A stretch of DNA of 64,000 nucleotides from Paragordius varius (GCA_964247055.1 OZ176054.1:4154001-4218000); one strand, 5' to 3'; positions 51,840 through 64,000 are shown, counted from the first letter of the stretch. Notes: generated by a model not told the origin, from the sequence alone. Numbers and translations: made by a program.

Positions 51840-52110
51840 ATTGTGGTAGGTTTATATCTTAGAGATTAAACTTAAAAATAACCTAATGTTTTGGTTATTT
51901 TTGTTAAATTTAATTGACAGAGATAAAAAGCTTTTTACAATGTGTTATTAGAGTGTATAATTTGAATAACTATATAACCCAATTAAAACAAACAGCTGAT
52001 TTTAAAATCAATAAATATTAAAAATTTGGTGGTAAAATTTAACATGAAAGCTTTTTAAAGTTAATTATAATCTATTTCTGGGTAACTACCCCAAAAGTTT
52101 TAAAATGTAT
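51840..52110 (-). mobile_element. TTAA-type short element, partial inverted copy
   Basis: Minus-strand sequence begins near 52108 with 'AACTTTTGGGGTAGTTACCC', then blocks related to the other copies ('AAAGCTTTCATGTTAAATTT', 'ACCAAATTTTTAATATTTAT'). The order of internal blocks suggests internal deletion. Confidence 0.45.
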
Positions 52111-52404
52111 ATAATTTTAGTGTAACCCTTTAGTAATGCTCTCCAAATTTTTATATTCTTCAATTAAGAATTCCGTAAACCTAGCATCAATATTAGTTTC
52201 AATTTTTAAAATTGTATTTTATAAAAGCATTTATTATTCTATCAAAACTATATGTGCTGGAGCTTATAAGGATGTTGGACAGATAACGTGAAGAACATTA
52301 TTAACATGTCATACCATTAAACCAACCCAGAGTGTTCCTATTTTAAATATTTTTGGGCCAAATATAATGATATGTTTACCATTCTGTGGCTATTTAAGAG
52401 TATG

Positions 52405-52921
52405 TTAACACTCCATTACCTTTTGGAGTATTTTACAGCGATTTGAAATTTGAATAGCTTAAAAAGTATTTGAGGTATTAAGCAGAATTTAAAAATATGC
52501 TTTCTTTAGCCTTTAGGTGCATTATACAATGTTTTTTAAATGTAAAATTGTAAAAAATCCTCATCTCAAGCTTTTTTGCCACCATTTTTTTAATTTTTTT
52601 TAAATCGCTAACAAATATATATTATGGTTTGAAAATGTAAATAATTAACTTTACTTTCTGGCTACAGTTTACCATCAAAAACTTGATATAATTTTAAATA
52701 TTGTTCGTTTCGATCGTGTTTTGGACCTGTCCCAATTTTAGCCTCTAGAAGTCACAAAACTATAAAAAATATAAGCCTCTTTATCTAATACATGACAATG
52801 TCTGAAAAGTAAAGTTTAACTAAAATTTTAAAACAGTAGTGTATTTATATTGAGCTCTGGCATAAAAAACTGCCCTAATGTGTCAACTAGGACAAAAAAT
52901 AAAAAGGTCATGAAGTGTTAA
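52405..52921 (+). mobile_element. TTAA-type short inverted-repeat element, copy C
   Basis: TTAACACTCCATTACCTTTT at 52405 and, inverted, TTAACACTTCATGACCTTTT ending at 52921; both borders are TTAA. It is 517 bp, the best-preserved copy, and encodes nothing. The family's TIR is about 20 bp. Confidence 0.82.
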
Positions 52922-53399
52922 ACAAATTCAAAAAAATATAAATATTTTAGACTCTTTTTTAAATTTTTTGCCTTTAAATTTTTAAGCTTTTAAAATGTCC
53001 TATTACATTGGCAAATAATTATTATATAAATATATTAACTCTGACAATTATAATATAAACATTCACAAAATATTATTAGTTTCTGGATTTACAAACCTAA
53101 AAGGTTCTATGTTTATGTTGGCTCTGAATTAATTTTCCGGAAAACATATACCACCAGATAATCTTTGGTATTAACCCTTTTGTATATTTTTTACCGAATG
53201 TATATGTGCTTTCACCCAAAGATCGTAAATATAGAATGTTTCGGAAAACGTGTACCCAATTTAAATATAATTGTGACCATTTTCAATTCCCTTATGCATG
53301 CGTCGATCACAATTAGGTATCTGTTTTAACAACCTGATTCAACAAGACATAGTTATATTTTAGAAAGATATAATCATTATATTTTTATTTTAAAAGTTG

Positions 53400-54520
53400 A
53401 GTACTTGGGGAAAAGCCATGCTCCAAATCCTCTCAATAATAACATCAAAAAAATATAAAAATAATAAGTTTAGAACTTAAAAGAATTATAAAACAAACAG
53501 AATTTAGGACATCGATTCAAATTGCACGCATGAATTATTCATCGGACAAAAATCTAGAATTGCTCAAACTAGATTGCAAAAGAGCCATGTAATCTTAATA
53601 TTACACCTTTGATTATAGGAAATGACACTAGAGTTCCGAAAGCCATAAAGAGCTTTCGTAAAATATCAAGTAACGAAATGTCCTTAAATTTTATGAATGA
53701 GCACATTCTTAAATAGCAATAAACGAACTCCAAATAATACACCTACGTTAAACCGTAATTTTGGACGAGATACAATGTTAGACAATATCACAACCAAAGG
53801 AATCTTTTAGAAGGCATTGAAATAACCATAGATTATAAATTACAGCATTCTAACAAGCGTGAACAGATGTTGAATTAATGACAAGCAAATAACCAACAAA
53901 CAACTTACAGTCAAAACCAATTCACTAATAAATCCCAAAATCCAAAAAAGCACAGTTATATACCATTTGAACAGCACAGAAACTTTAATAAAACAACAAA
54001 TGCCAGGATACAATTAATCATAAATTAAGGTTAATAAAAAACAACAAAATATCAATCAACATCGGAAAGGCAACAAAAAAACATTTACAACATTGGCTGA
54101 AATGGGGTAATAGAATTGTCGAAAAAACAAAGTATTAATGGGTTATTTAATCCATAAAGAATCGGCAACTGAAGGGTTAATAAAAGAACGACGCTTTCAA
54201 AGTATGGAAGAGAATGATAATCTAAAAAACTAAGTCAGACATAATAAAACTTCGAAAAGCTTTTTGATGAAAAATCTACCAAACTTTCTGAGGAGGAGAT
54301 TAGTTTATAAATAAAATGTTTAACAAAGCAAAACTAGATGGAATAACTTAAGACAATCCAATCAAGAAACTCTACCTATATTATAAAACCAAACATTATA
54401 ATCCCTTTAACACTTGAAAACAAACTCGTTCCTAAATTGCAAAAAGCTAATGTAGAAATATGAAACTCAATCACTAGACATGAGTGAGCTCCTAATTTTA
54501 ACTTGTACCATCCTTAATTC
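53400..54520 (+). other. A-rich, strand-asymmetric tract of unknown origin
   Basis: The + strand is markedly richer in A and poorer in T than neighbours. Short peptide-like stretches appear on the + strand ('RTPNNTPTLNRNFGRD', 'SYIPFEQHRNFNKTTNARI') but frames are too broken to name a family. It may be a decayed mobile element; nothing specific supports one. Confidence 0.35.
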
Positions 54521-54569
54521 ATATCTATATTAAATTTACACGCGTTTACACCATCGGAATAGTCTAAAC

Positions 54570-56226
54570 CAGTGGTATTCAAAGCGCGGCCCTAAGAGTG
54601 CTTAAAAATGCCCTATCACCATATTGATACTTAAATTATTGATGAATTTTTAAAATACACATAGAATTTTCGTTTATCTTAATATTAATTTATTTTCTTT
54701 AGATTTAATTTGGTAATTTTTATTATTAACCAATTTTAAAACTAGAAAAAATCCCTACATTAAAATGATTTCAAATTTTTGGCACACGTTGTATTTGTTT
54801 CTGTATTCTATTTTCTTTTCTAATTTGAAATTTTTATTGCATTCCTTTTTTGTATCTAAGCAAGCTTTTCACCCAAACTTGCATATACATATTCTTTTCA
54901 TTGCTCTCCTGCATCATTTTAACTCATTTCCATAAATTTTTCAAATCAACATAATTAAATTTTGACCTTTTAGCATAATTCAAATTATATTCCTATTTTT
55001 TTGAAAAAATTTACATAATATTTTTGAACATAAATTCAAAGTATGACATCTAATGCTAAAAAACGTAAATTATCCGATGATAATCGCTCCTTTAAAAAAG
55101 AATGGGAAGAAAAATTCTTTGTCGTTTTAAATTGTTACCTGCCTTATATTTAAGGACAACACAATAAAAAAATACAATATTGAAAGACATCTCAATGTGC
55201 GCTCTTCGTGAGATTTTACAACGACAATATATCCAACGAGAAATAAATGTTTACCAATGAATAATACCACGAAAGAAGTGTTCTCGAAATAATTAGCACT
55301 TTTTTGGATACTAATGGTATATCTATGAAAAAATTGGTTTCGATCTGCACAGATGGCTGTCCCTCTATGAAACAAATATAATTTGCAAAATATTTTATCC
55401 TTTCACTGTATTGATCAGCAAAAATTGGTTTCACGTGTAAAAGATGAATCACTCAATTCAGTAATTAAAATGGTTGTGGATATAGTTGATCACATCCGTG
55501 GCAGAGAATTCAATCGCCGTAAATTGAAAAACGTTCTGAAGATCTCCACAGTGGGTTTGATGATATTCTTTTGTACACCGCTGCGAGATGGCTAAGCCTT
55601 AGCAAAGTTTAAATAATTTTTTTAAGACATGAAATTCTATTATTTATGAGAGAAGTTTGACGAGGAAATTAATATAACCTTTACAACTTACTTATAAACT
55701 TGTTATTTTTGATACAAGTCTTCAAAGGAGCAAAATAACCTATCTAATTAAATATTTGCTTTTGAAGCGTAGATTTTAAAAATGATTCCAATACGGTGGC
55801 TATATTCAAGGAGAATCGTAGAGAAGAAAGATATGTAGAGTTTTGGCATAAAAAATTTGCTCAAGTTATCTTAACTGTTTTTCCCTCCACTTACAAGTGT
55901 GTGAAGGCATATTCAAAAATGAAGTGTCAAGAATACATAGAGAAATCGCTTAACCGATGATCATATGGACGACGTATTAAGATTGTGTCATGTGGTGAAA
56001 CCAAATTTGTCAAAAATTATTGGTTAATATCAAAATATTTTAATTTTTCAAACTAAATGGTGACAAGTTTTTAGCTGGATTTACATGCGATCCGCAAAAA
56101 ATTCATAGTGCTGATTTAGAGTATAAATATGTGCATATGTGTCAAACGCTATGGAATATTTGCCATTATAAGCCTCGAAAAAAAATATTTTATTTGGCCC
56201 GTCAAATTTTTTTGTCAGTTCCACTG
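54570..56226 (+). mobile_element. Second hAT transposon with termini and target duplication
   Basis: Begins CAGTGGTATTCAAAGCGCGG and ends 'TTTTTTTGTCAGTTCCACTG'; the short inverted repeat is CAGTGG. It is flanked by a perfect 8-bp duplication GTCTAAAC (54562-54569 and 56227-56234). At 1,657 bp it is internally reduced. Two related end fragments lie at 8638 and 17118. Confidence 0.9.
55043..56170 (+). pseudogene. hAT transposase (ZBED/GTF2IRD2-like), broken
   Basis: Starts 'MTSNAKKRKLSDDNRSFKKE' continuing 'WEEKFF', the typical opening of this hAT group, then 'KKLVSICTDGCPSMK' (about 55328-55372, catalytic Asp block), 'IHQQKLVSRVKD'-like sequence and 'VVDIVDHIRGREFNRRKLKN' (about 55475-55535). 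Multiple stops and frame changes; part of the catalytic core is missing. Confidence 0.8.
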
Positions 56227-56234
56227 GTCTAAAC

Positions 56235-56694
56235 CCATAAAAATTTTATCCAACCATAAAAAATAACAGATTAGACAACTTGTGGGATATAAACAATACT
56301 GCTACTCATCAAAAATACACTAAAAGACAAAAATTTTGAATTAAAATTAAAACACACTTTTCTACTTTGGCCGTGCTTTTTACAATAACAGCAAAATATA
56401 AGTAGTATCTATTTTATATGATTTGCTAAAAGTGTGGACACATAATTGGAAAAGACGATAAAATTAGGAAAAAATATTAGACTCGTAAATATTCAAGCAT
56501 AATTAACATAAGTACATAACACCTCGCTTCCAATACCCTAGTCACATTTGCGAGAATAAACTTCGATAAAATGCAATGCGTCAACCGTCAAATTAATATA
56601 CCAAATATATATATTATTGTACGTTAGATACAGAAAATTAAATATTATAATACTAATTCTATTTATTATCTACATGCTAAAATTCTGTAAAAAT
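56235..56694. other. Spacer 3' of H2A.Z
   Basis: AT-rich sequence between the hAT element and the H2A.Z stop codon; it should contain the H2A.Z 3' UTR. No histone stem-loop is apparent, in keeping with a replication-independent, polyadenylated variant. Confidence 0.4.
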
Positions 56695-57176
56695 TTATTG
56701 AACTTTTTGTATTCCCTTTTTGCCAATTAAAGATTTATGGATATGAGGGATAACACCTAAAGATTTAAAAATAATTAAACCTCCGCCAGCAATAGTGGCT
56801 CTTATTAATGAATCAAGCTCCTCATCACCTCTAATAGCCAATTGTAAATGTCTGGGAGTAATTCTTTTGACTTTAAGATCCTTACTAGCGTTTCCTGCTA
56901 ATTCTAAAACCTAATAATTATTATTTTATAAATACTTCAGCAGTCAAATATTCCAAAATAGCCGCACTGTAAACTGCAGCAGTTGCACCTACTCTTCCAT
57001 GACTTGTCGTACGTGTTTTCAAATGTCTATGGATCCTGCCAACGGGAAACTAGACATAATTACGAATCTATACTTGTAGTCCGGCCCTAGCAGATCTAGT
57101 AGTTGCTTTAGACTTAACTTTTCCTGAATCTTTTCCAGCTTTACCACCAGCCTAAATTTTAAATCAAGTTTACCAT
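56695..57176 (-). CDS. H2AZ: Histone H2A.Z variant
   Basis: Replaces H2A in nucleosomes near promoters. Exons 57176-57174, 57151-57074, 57049-56936, 56910-56781 and 56756-56695 total 387 nt, i.e. 128 aa, the same as human H2A.Z. It begins [20 protein letters not shown], has '[20 protein letters not shown]', '[20 protein letters not shown]', '[20 protein letters not shown]' (acidic patch and the G-G-V-I-P-H docking region diagnostic of H2A.Z) and ends '[13 protein letters not shown]'. All four introns are 22-25 nt. The first exon is the ATG codon alone, followed at once by a 22-nt intron; no other upstream ATG in frame is needed. Very high confidence from near identity to animal H2A.Z. Confidence 0.97.
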
Positions 57177-57397
57177 TTAATATAAGCGGGAAAATAAAAA
57201 ATAACGATTAAAAATCATATGATCTATTTTTTACGCTCCTAGGAAAACAAACACAGGTGAAAAAATATTTTTAACTAATAAAATAAAAAACCTATATTGG
57301 ACAATATACATATATTATTTTTCTTAAAAGAAATTATTATTTTATTCGTAATTTAAAACACAAACGCAAATGGACACACTGAACACAAAAACATTGG

Positions 57398-58307
57398 TTA
57401 ACACTTCGATTCAATTTGGGTCTAAATACCCCAGACACAGATTTTTAAAAAACTACTGAAGGACACAGTGTATACAAAAAAATAAGATGAAATATACATT
57501 TCCGTTTAAAAAATCTGGGACCTCATGGTGCTTTTGAAATTTGTGCTTACAAGTGATAAAAGGTAAATAAGACTTTTGGAATTATTTATATCAAGAAATG
57601 GCAAAATTCGCTCATGCTTATTAAATATTATTTTGGTGAATAGAGGCCTCATTCCAAAAATATCGCTAAAATATATCATAAACTACGCAAAAAACAAAAC
57701 ATATTTTCAAAAAAATTTAATTTTTGGACGTGGTATCTGAAAGTCCCAAACTTTGTTGATTCTCTACAATGGGTTAGACTTTTTAAAATAAACGAAAAAT
57801 TGCCTTAACTGCACGATAAACAATGCTCAATTTTGATATCAATTAAGAATATTTTCAAAAAATGCATATTTTTTAAAAAAATTAAATTTTCAGCAAAATT
57901 TTGTTTAATTCAATCTATTTTAGTGAAACGGTATAAACGGTATAAGACATTATAATAACACTCTCGCTATAATTTTATGGTGCTAAAGATTTTTATCACC
58001 TCAGAATTTTAATTAAAATATCTTTCATCTTCAAATTTATGTTATGTAAATTGTGTTATTTTACGAAAATTTGCCAATAGTGATTATTTTTGGAATAAAG
58101 CATTTAGCTTTCACCAAAAAATTGTTTAAAGATGTGCTTAATGATATAAGAAACTTTTTTAGACTTTTGTTGTAACTGGTGCGTGTCAAAAAATGGCAAA
58201 ATTTACTAAATTTAAAAGCACCATTCCTAATACATTTTTTCATTTGTTTTATCAAATTTTTTTAAAACTATTTTAAATAATTCGATGCTACGGAAGGTTT
58301 ATGTTAA
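57398..58307. repeat. Foldback element 3 with TTAA start
   Basis: Starts TTAACACTTCGATTCAATTT (compare the element at 36858). It contains left-arm sequence ('GGTGCTTTTGAAATTTGTGC' at 57528; 'TTTTTGGACGTGGTATCTGA' at 57723) and the central 'TTTTTATCACCTCAG' (57989), then a shortened right arm ('AAAAGCACCATTCC' at 58217). A TTAA at 58304 may be the right border. Same family as 35450-36846 and 49400-50480. Confidence 0.6.
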
Positions 58308-58351
58308 AAGATTCGCTTGCTTTTAACTTATGGGTAATTAAAAGTACAATG

Positions 58352-58425
58352 CAGTGGCGAAACTACAGAGAGCAAGGGGAAGCAATGCTGGGAGCCACAA
58401 GGCAAAACCCGGGCCCTTTTTTACT
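58352..58425. mobile_element. GC-rich possible transposon terminus
   Basis: CAGTGGCGAAACTACAGAGA followed by 'GCAAGGGGAAGCAATGCTGG' and 'AACCCGGGCCC' resembles widespread transposon ends of the form CAGTGGCGTAACTAC. Neither a partner end nor a target duplication was found. Confidence 0.35.
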
Positions 58426-58792
58426 TTTATTAAATTTTACTTTTACCAATAAAATATATTTTAGGAACCAATACAACATTAACGAGCAACGAAGAAAAAT
58501 GAGCGCAAAGGAGCTTCTATGTTAATAAAAATAAATATATTAAATTTAATTTCTTTGCACATATTTATATAATATATATTAGATGAAATGCATAAAGATT
58601 GTTCTTCATAACAATTAAATGCTATTATTGATTTTAAAAATGCAAAACAGAGCTCGAAAATTTAATAATCTTATTTAAATTTAGACTATACAACTGCAAA
58701 AAAGATGCCATGGGAATGGCAATTAAATGGGGGAACCTGTTTTTAGTGATAGATATAAAACCATATTGATGAACATGCCGATGACCATATAC

Positions 58793-58930
58793 CAGGGCTT
58801 GGATCTGGAACCGGGTGGGTTTCTGAATAAGTGGAACCGCAATCGCGATGGTTGCACCCAATGGAACGGGTTCTGGTTAAGATCCCAGAAGCCGGGTTCC
58901 GGTTCCATGCGGTTTCGGTTCCAAGCCCTG
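58793..58930. mobile_element. 138-bp GC-rich hAT MITE
   Basis: Begins CAGGGCTTGGATCTGGAACC and ends 'CGGTTTCGGTTCCAAGCCCTG', an inverted repeat of the start. Flanks CCATATAC and CCATACAT look like a degraded 8-bp duplication. The interior repeats GGAACC/GGTTCC motifs on both strands and is nearly self-complementary. The frames over it on both strands are not genes. Confidence 0.8.
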
Positions 58931-59354
58931 CCATACATTTTCCATTACATCAATCCTAAATTTATATATTTATGTCTCAAAAAATATATATGCAAATATA
59001 TGTTTTATGCAAGCGCGATCTTTTAGCGTTGATAAGCGGACAAGAGGAATTTCTACCAATTTTCAAGGAAAAATAAAACATATATGTCTAAAAAATGGTA
59101 GTTTGAATATATATAATAAAATTTAAAGGCTACGAAATAATGGAAAAGTAAATGTATCATTTTAGATTAGTCGCCCTACAATAAATTTTGCTAGATTTCC
59201 CCTCTAATATGATAAAAAAGAAGAATCGCAGAACCATCATTATTCTTCCAAGATATGATTTTGTAAAATGATTTAAAACTTCACTCTACATATACGCAAT
59301 ATCATATATAGGCGGTGTAAAAATTTATTAATTAGAAACACAAAAGCTAAATAT

Positions 59355-62300
59355 CTAATCAATATAAAAAGCGACACTTTTATAATAAAAATCTTCGGGT
59401 TCCGCATAATCTGTTGTTTGAAACACGTTAAGTAACAAATCCTTTCTATCAGCATTCCTATATAGCGGCAATTCTATGGCCCTAAAATAAATATTATCAC
59501 TGCAGAAAATACCGTTTAGTTTCAGTATCCGGTGTCTTCCACGAAAACTTTACCAATGGTAAAGACATATCTAAATTTTCATAAGGAACAATTTTGTTGT
59601 CCACATATTTGGCTTCCTGTAATTTTATGTCTGAAAATTAAATCATTATAGACCAGTTAAATAAAAATGCGTATCATCATTGGAATAATTTTCACAAATC
59701 TCCATGCTCGGTATTAGGTCCTCAAAGTTCAATTTATTGTTTCTGGCAATATATTGCCTAAAATGTAAATTTAGCTATAAAACTTAGTTCTGGTAAAAAA
59801 GGCATCTGGGTGAAACAATCCACCAACCCACAAAGATAAATTATTATCATTATTGGTTAAATGAGTAATTAATTGATTTATTCGTAGGAAAAGATTTTGA
59901 ATCCAATCATTAAATTGCAAAATAGTGTCCTTATTGTGATATTTTATCCAAGCTTTTGGGGTTATTCCTATAAAAGAAAATGTTAACTAAATAGTTTTTA
60001 CCTATCACAATATCTCGGTACGCTGCGGATTGGTAAGGTATTTTATTACATTTGAGTTGGTTAATTATATACTCAATTTCCACATGTACATTATCTAATA
60101 TATTGGACCCAAATTGTAACTAATTAAATATTTTTATTGTAATATTACTTCTTCATTCAGAAAATCTTTGATAAAACCTTCAGGTTTTCTCAACTCATTT
60201 ACTTTTTGCTATAAAATTATAAAAATAATAACCTGGATACTAATTGATTGTTTGAAAATCTCTTCAAGTTTGAAACGAATGTTTAAGTCTTCTATGGTAC
60301 AATATATATTAAATTTTACATAATAATTATGAGTATTTAAAACACATTATGATAAAAAGATAGGCCATTCGAAATTAACTTACAACAAGGTAAACTTAGG
60401 TTCGAATTATCAACCCAATAACAAGCTGCTAACGAGTTTGAGAAAGGTTTTAAAGATAATGCGGGGACTGTGCATATAGGGCGCAAAGCAAATATAAAAA
60501 AATAATTGACAACAAAACGCTTATTTTTAAAAGTAAAAGTACCAAAACTCCAAAATTTTATGTGTTAAGATCAAAATATATAAGATGGTTTTCATTATAA
60601 AATCTCGAAACTTATATAAATAACGCATTGTTATATATGGTCATTTAGTCGCGATAAATTGTAAATAATGCAAGAGTTAAGTTGGATAGTTCGATTAATC
60701 AAAATAATTTATGCCAGATTAATTAATTTTTAATCAATAATAACAGAGAATAAGGGCTAACCTGGATTAATATTTCTTTCAGCCAGATGACTATAAATAT
60801 AAATGTCAAACATACCTATCAACCAAATCTAAATTGTTGTTTAATTTAAATAGGTTTGTGTACAGTAACTGACTTCTCTTTTTCAATACTATAAACTCCG
60901 AATTTTCAAACATTCCCAACATAGTGGGATTCAAATTTTCAGGTATTTTAGTTTCTTTTGCTAGCCAATTAATATATTCTTCACGAGATGTAAATTTTGG
61001 TACATTAATATCAAAAGAAAATAAATTCATATTTCCATTAAGATTTTTGGGATCAAAGAGGTCGCTTAGAATGCAAGCCAGAAGTTTCTTAAATACATTA
61101 ACAACATTAAACTTGATCATATTTATTTTCGATTTTCGAACCATAGTCAGAATACAAGAGCATGTGTTGGATCGGTTTCCATGGAAACTTGGGCTGAATA
61201 AAATGATCACCTAAAAATATGAAAAAAAAAACAAATACCATCTTGATAAAAGTTTAACCAAATATTAAGCGTTTGGTAGGCATATCTAGCATCATCATTG
61301 AATTCATAATATTTTGTCCATCCCAATGGGGTGTAACTCAATCGTTCAGTTATTATGGCATGTGCACTGTTAATATTAAATATGAAAATTAAACCAAGAA
61401 AGAAGAAATTCAAAACGATTCCTTTCAAAAGAGGGATTAGAGTTTGTGGTGAACACATTTTGATAAGTTCGCAATATATTTGATTTTATACCCGGTGCTG
61501 CTTCCAGTGTTATAACAGAGCATTGAGAAAAAAGATCTTGTGGAATCTAGAAAATAGTGTTTGAAAAAATATTTAAAAGGGTAAACCATTTAACCATGTA
61601 TATACCTTTTTATTTATTTCGGTCGTCATAATCAATCTAAAATTGGTATTTGTGAAAACAATGGATTTCTTAACAAATAAATTTAGCCAATTGTAATCGA
61701 GATGTATGTTTTTAAGCAGAATCCAATTTCCACTTTTTTGCGCAATATTTATCAATTTGTCGGCAGATTCAGAACTTTCATGGGACCCTATATGATTTAT
61801 TATAATATATATTTTTTGGAGATCAATAGGTGTTGAGAGTGGGTGGTCTAACAGTCGCAAATTTTATATACTAATATATGCTAGTTAGCATCAGAAACCA
61901 TAAAAAACCCAAATTGTTGACAGTGTTGGCCAATAGGATATCGTAATATATCTTATCTGCAACTGTTAGGTTAACCCCTCTCAATTCATATTGATTTCTA
62001 ACTTAAATTTTTAGAAGCAAGCGCTTTTCCGCCAAAAATTAATGATTTCCTATTATTTATGTTACTAATTTATTCATTATAATAGCAAATAAAAAATACT
62101 GTATAATTATAAATATGACTAGTTTCAATCCACAAATGGGGAATGGTTATGAAGTAATAATATATATTTGTATTAAACATATAAACTTCAAGTCTGATAA
62201 ATTGAAAAGAAATATTTTTTAAAAAAAGTTACCCATAGCTATAGAAGTTATGATTTTGCCACAAGTGATGGCTATATCATTAACCAATGTCCCTGCATCA

Positions 62301-63971
62301 TATCCCGGCAATGAACATATAATTAAGGGTGAATTACAATCAATCTATTATTAAATGTGTGTACATACTTCATTTTCAATAATGTTCTTTAGATTTAGGA
62401 CATTATCGGGTAATTGATTCAAAAAATCACAGTTAAACACACTGTTTATAAACATCCTTCCGTATTCAATAAATCGATCTGGTTGTAACAATTTCATAAC
62501 AATTAATTTATGTAGAGCTTGTTCTTGGGCATCATTTTTATCCATTGAAACTGTCGTAAATAGGTGTTGCAAAAAGATATCCATATTCTCACTTTCATTG
62601 TATTTGATAAACAAATTTTTGATATCGCTCGGATTCTGTAATTATATATATAAAAATCGATTTTACAGTGAAATATGGTTTGATTTTGGGCAACGATATA
62701 ACATCCAATAAATTCTGTTTCATATCAGATGAAACATCTACGGGCAATTCTATTTCAGGGGTCGATAGAAAATTGTTGGATAGTAAATATGAAATTACTT
62801 GTTCCGAACAACTATGATATTATAGTTATAAAACAATACTTGGGTTTATAAAATTTTAAATACATCAAAGCGTTATTCAAGGCATATAAAAGTTTGTCAT
62901 CGTTCAAGAGACATTTACCAAAACTGACAAATAAATTTTTTATCAGCTGCAAAAGGAATTGAGTCAAATCCTCGCTAATTAACAGTTCCTTGAAAGTAAC
63001 CAATGTTTGTTGAAATATTTTTAGGAATTGACATAATGAAAACATATACATGTCATTTATCTAAAAGATATAGTTAACATCATAAACATACCTTTTGAAA
63101 GTTTTTTGTAGCAAAATAAAGATCGGCTATATTAGCTGTTAATAATTCATATTTTTCAAACATATATTTAATTTCATTCATTAATTTAACATTTTCATTC
63201 AATTTTTCCGATATGGATTTAGCCTCTGAATTTATATTCTCAATTGTGTTTATCAGCGTGTCATCGTCAATCAAATTTTTTGCTTTACATTGATTCAAAA
63301 TTTCTAACAAATCTTTCTCCAAATTATGCAATTTCGTTTTATAAACATCTAACATATATAATAAAGATTAACTTTCCAAAGCATTTAATTCCGTACGCCT
63401 TGTTTCCAGATCTGGATTAATAAAGGACAATAGACTTGTCATACATTGAGATTGTAGGCCGGATTTAGTTAAATTAAAATTGATATAAACTACACGAGAA
63501 CAAATCTCAGGCGAAAATATGTGCTAAAGATTATTAATAAATTAATTCCTACGTTTGCACTTTTGGTCGATAAATACAAAACGAACGACGGTGATAAATC
63601 GATTTCAAGATCACCCAAAGACACTAATAAGCGTCCAGCAGTTTTTCTGATTTCTTTGTTTAAAATGGAATATATAATAGGATCAATATTTTCTGCGTCC
63701 TGTATGAGCAACGGATTCCCAAATCTCAAACAACTTTCCAAATTTTTTTGAAACACATTATCCAAAAAACTAGAATTTATAATGTCAAAATAACCTTGTG
63801 ATGATTAATTTTTTATTTTGAGTTTTGTAATAATCTATGAGAAAATCGGTTGCTTTATTGTTCGGATCAATGATTAACGGATTGCGTAAATTTAACCCAT
63901 TCAGTTTTTGAGAATACCATTTTATCATTAAAACATTTTCCAGAAACAGGGGATCGGTCTCTTGCTTCCTA
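59355..63971 (-). CDS. DYNC1H1: Cytoplasmic dynein 1 heavy chain, C-terminal part (5' end beyond window)
   Basis: Microtubule minus-end motor subunit. The window holds the last third of the ring: AAA5 '[20 protein letters not shown]' and '[19 protein letters not shown]' (63750-63570), a following coiled-coil segment (63355-63110), AAA6 with '[18 protein letters not shown]' (about 61720) and '[18 protein letters not shown]' (about 61360), then the C-terminal barrel ending '[13 protein letters not shown]' with TAG at 59357-59355. '[10 protein letters not shown]' matches cytoplasmic dynein 1 ('ERLRYAPLGW') rather than axonemal forms. Introns again are tiny (63794-63770 is 25 nt; others of 24 and 29 nt near 63530 and 63370). 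The rightmost exon begins near 63971 and the window ends in an intron. Exon boundaries between 60,000 and 62,700 were not all resolved. Partner of LIS1 in this window. Confidence 0.93.
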
Positions 63972-64000
63972 CTTATTAAATAATATATAATAAATTTAAA

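Larger units (their letters stand above)
47731..54569. other. 6.8-kb gene-free region
   Basis: No conserved protein seen. It carries three TTAA-type element copies, a foldback element, degenerate repeats (50740-51200, with 'GGTCTCAAAAGTTTTACAAA' and 'TGGTGGCGTTTTTAACAAAA' related to 3720-5340) and an A-rich tract at its right end. Confidence 0.5.

Noticed and set aside
58727-59026. Overlapping frames on both strands around 58.8 kb, with a G/P/W-rich product
   Set aside because: They arise from the GC-rich 138-bp MITE; reading frames on both strands result from its self-complementarity.
60405-60425. GGTTCGAATT as a tRNA T-arm
   Set aside because: No acceptor stem, D-arm or anticodon stem could be fitted around it; it lies within the dynein gene.

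Overview
This is an AT-rich animal nuclear segment. Eight host genes are recognisable: COX4, NFU1, LIS1 (PAFAH1B1), a secreted PAN/ZP-N protein, a cGMP-dependent protein kinase (PKG), PRPF8, histone H2A.Z and the C-terminal part of cytoplasmic dynein 1 heavy chain. The metazoan-type proteins (PKG, PAN/ZP) and the transposons (hAT/ZBED, mariner, PIF/Harbinger, an RTE-like LINE) point to a metazoan. The most striking property is intron size. In the seven complete genes I could place 74 introns by hand, and 49 of them are 20-35 nt long; the rest run from 46 to about 2,100 nt. Every reconstructed CDS has a length divisible by three and comes out close to its human orthologue: LIS1 412 aa, H2A.Z 128 aa, COX4 168 aa, PRPF8 2,337 aa. 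Such short introns in otherwise normal multi-exon genes recall dicyemid mesozoans; another reduced parasitic animal (orthonectid, myxozoan) is possible. This placement is inference.

Layout. 1-9.9 kb: transposon graveyard with two PIF/Harbinger fragments, degenerate repeats, a 2.5-kb hAT with both ends and an 8-bp target duplication, and an RTE-like LINE tail. 9.9-14.9 kb: gene cluster COX4(-), NFU1(+), LIS1(-), with COX4 and NFU1 start codons only 12-21 bp apart. 15-20.2 kb: repeats, a poly-C run with a GC-rich double hairpin, and a decayed mariner. 20.7-30.0 kb: PAN/ZP-N gene (+) converging on PKG (-), 84 bp apart. 30-37.5 kb: gene-free, with palindromes and foldback elements. 37.5-47.7 kb: PRPF8 in 39 exons. 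47.7-56.2 kb: gene-free, with short inverted-repeat transposons, foldback elements and a second hAT. 56.7-57.2 kb: H2A.Z(-). 57.4-58.9 kb: foldback element and a GC-rich hAT MITE. 59.4-64 kb: dynein heavy chain (-), cut by the window edge.

How genes relate. COX4 and NFU1 are both mitochondrial (respiratory complex IV and Fe-S cluster delivery) and almost certainly share a promoter. LIS1 is the direct regulator of cytoplasmic dynein 1, whose motor subunit lies about 45 kb away. PRPF8 is the spliceosome core protein that must handle the very short introns, including 23 of its own 38. Gene-free stretches contain several dispersed repeat families that I could partly delimit; small genes built from tiny exons could still be hidden there.
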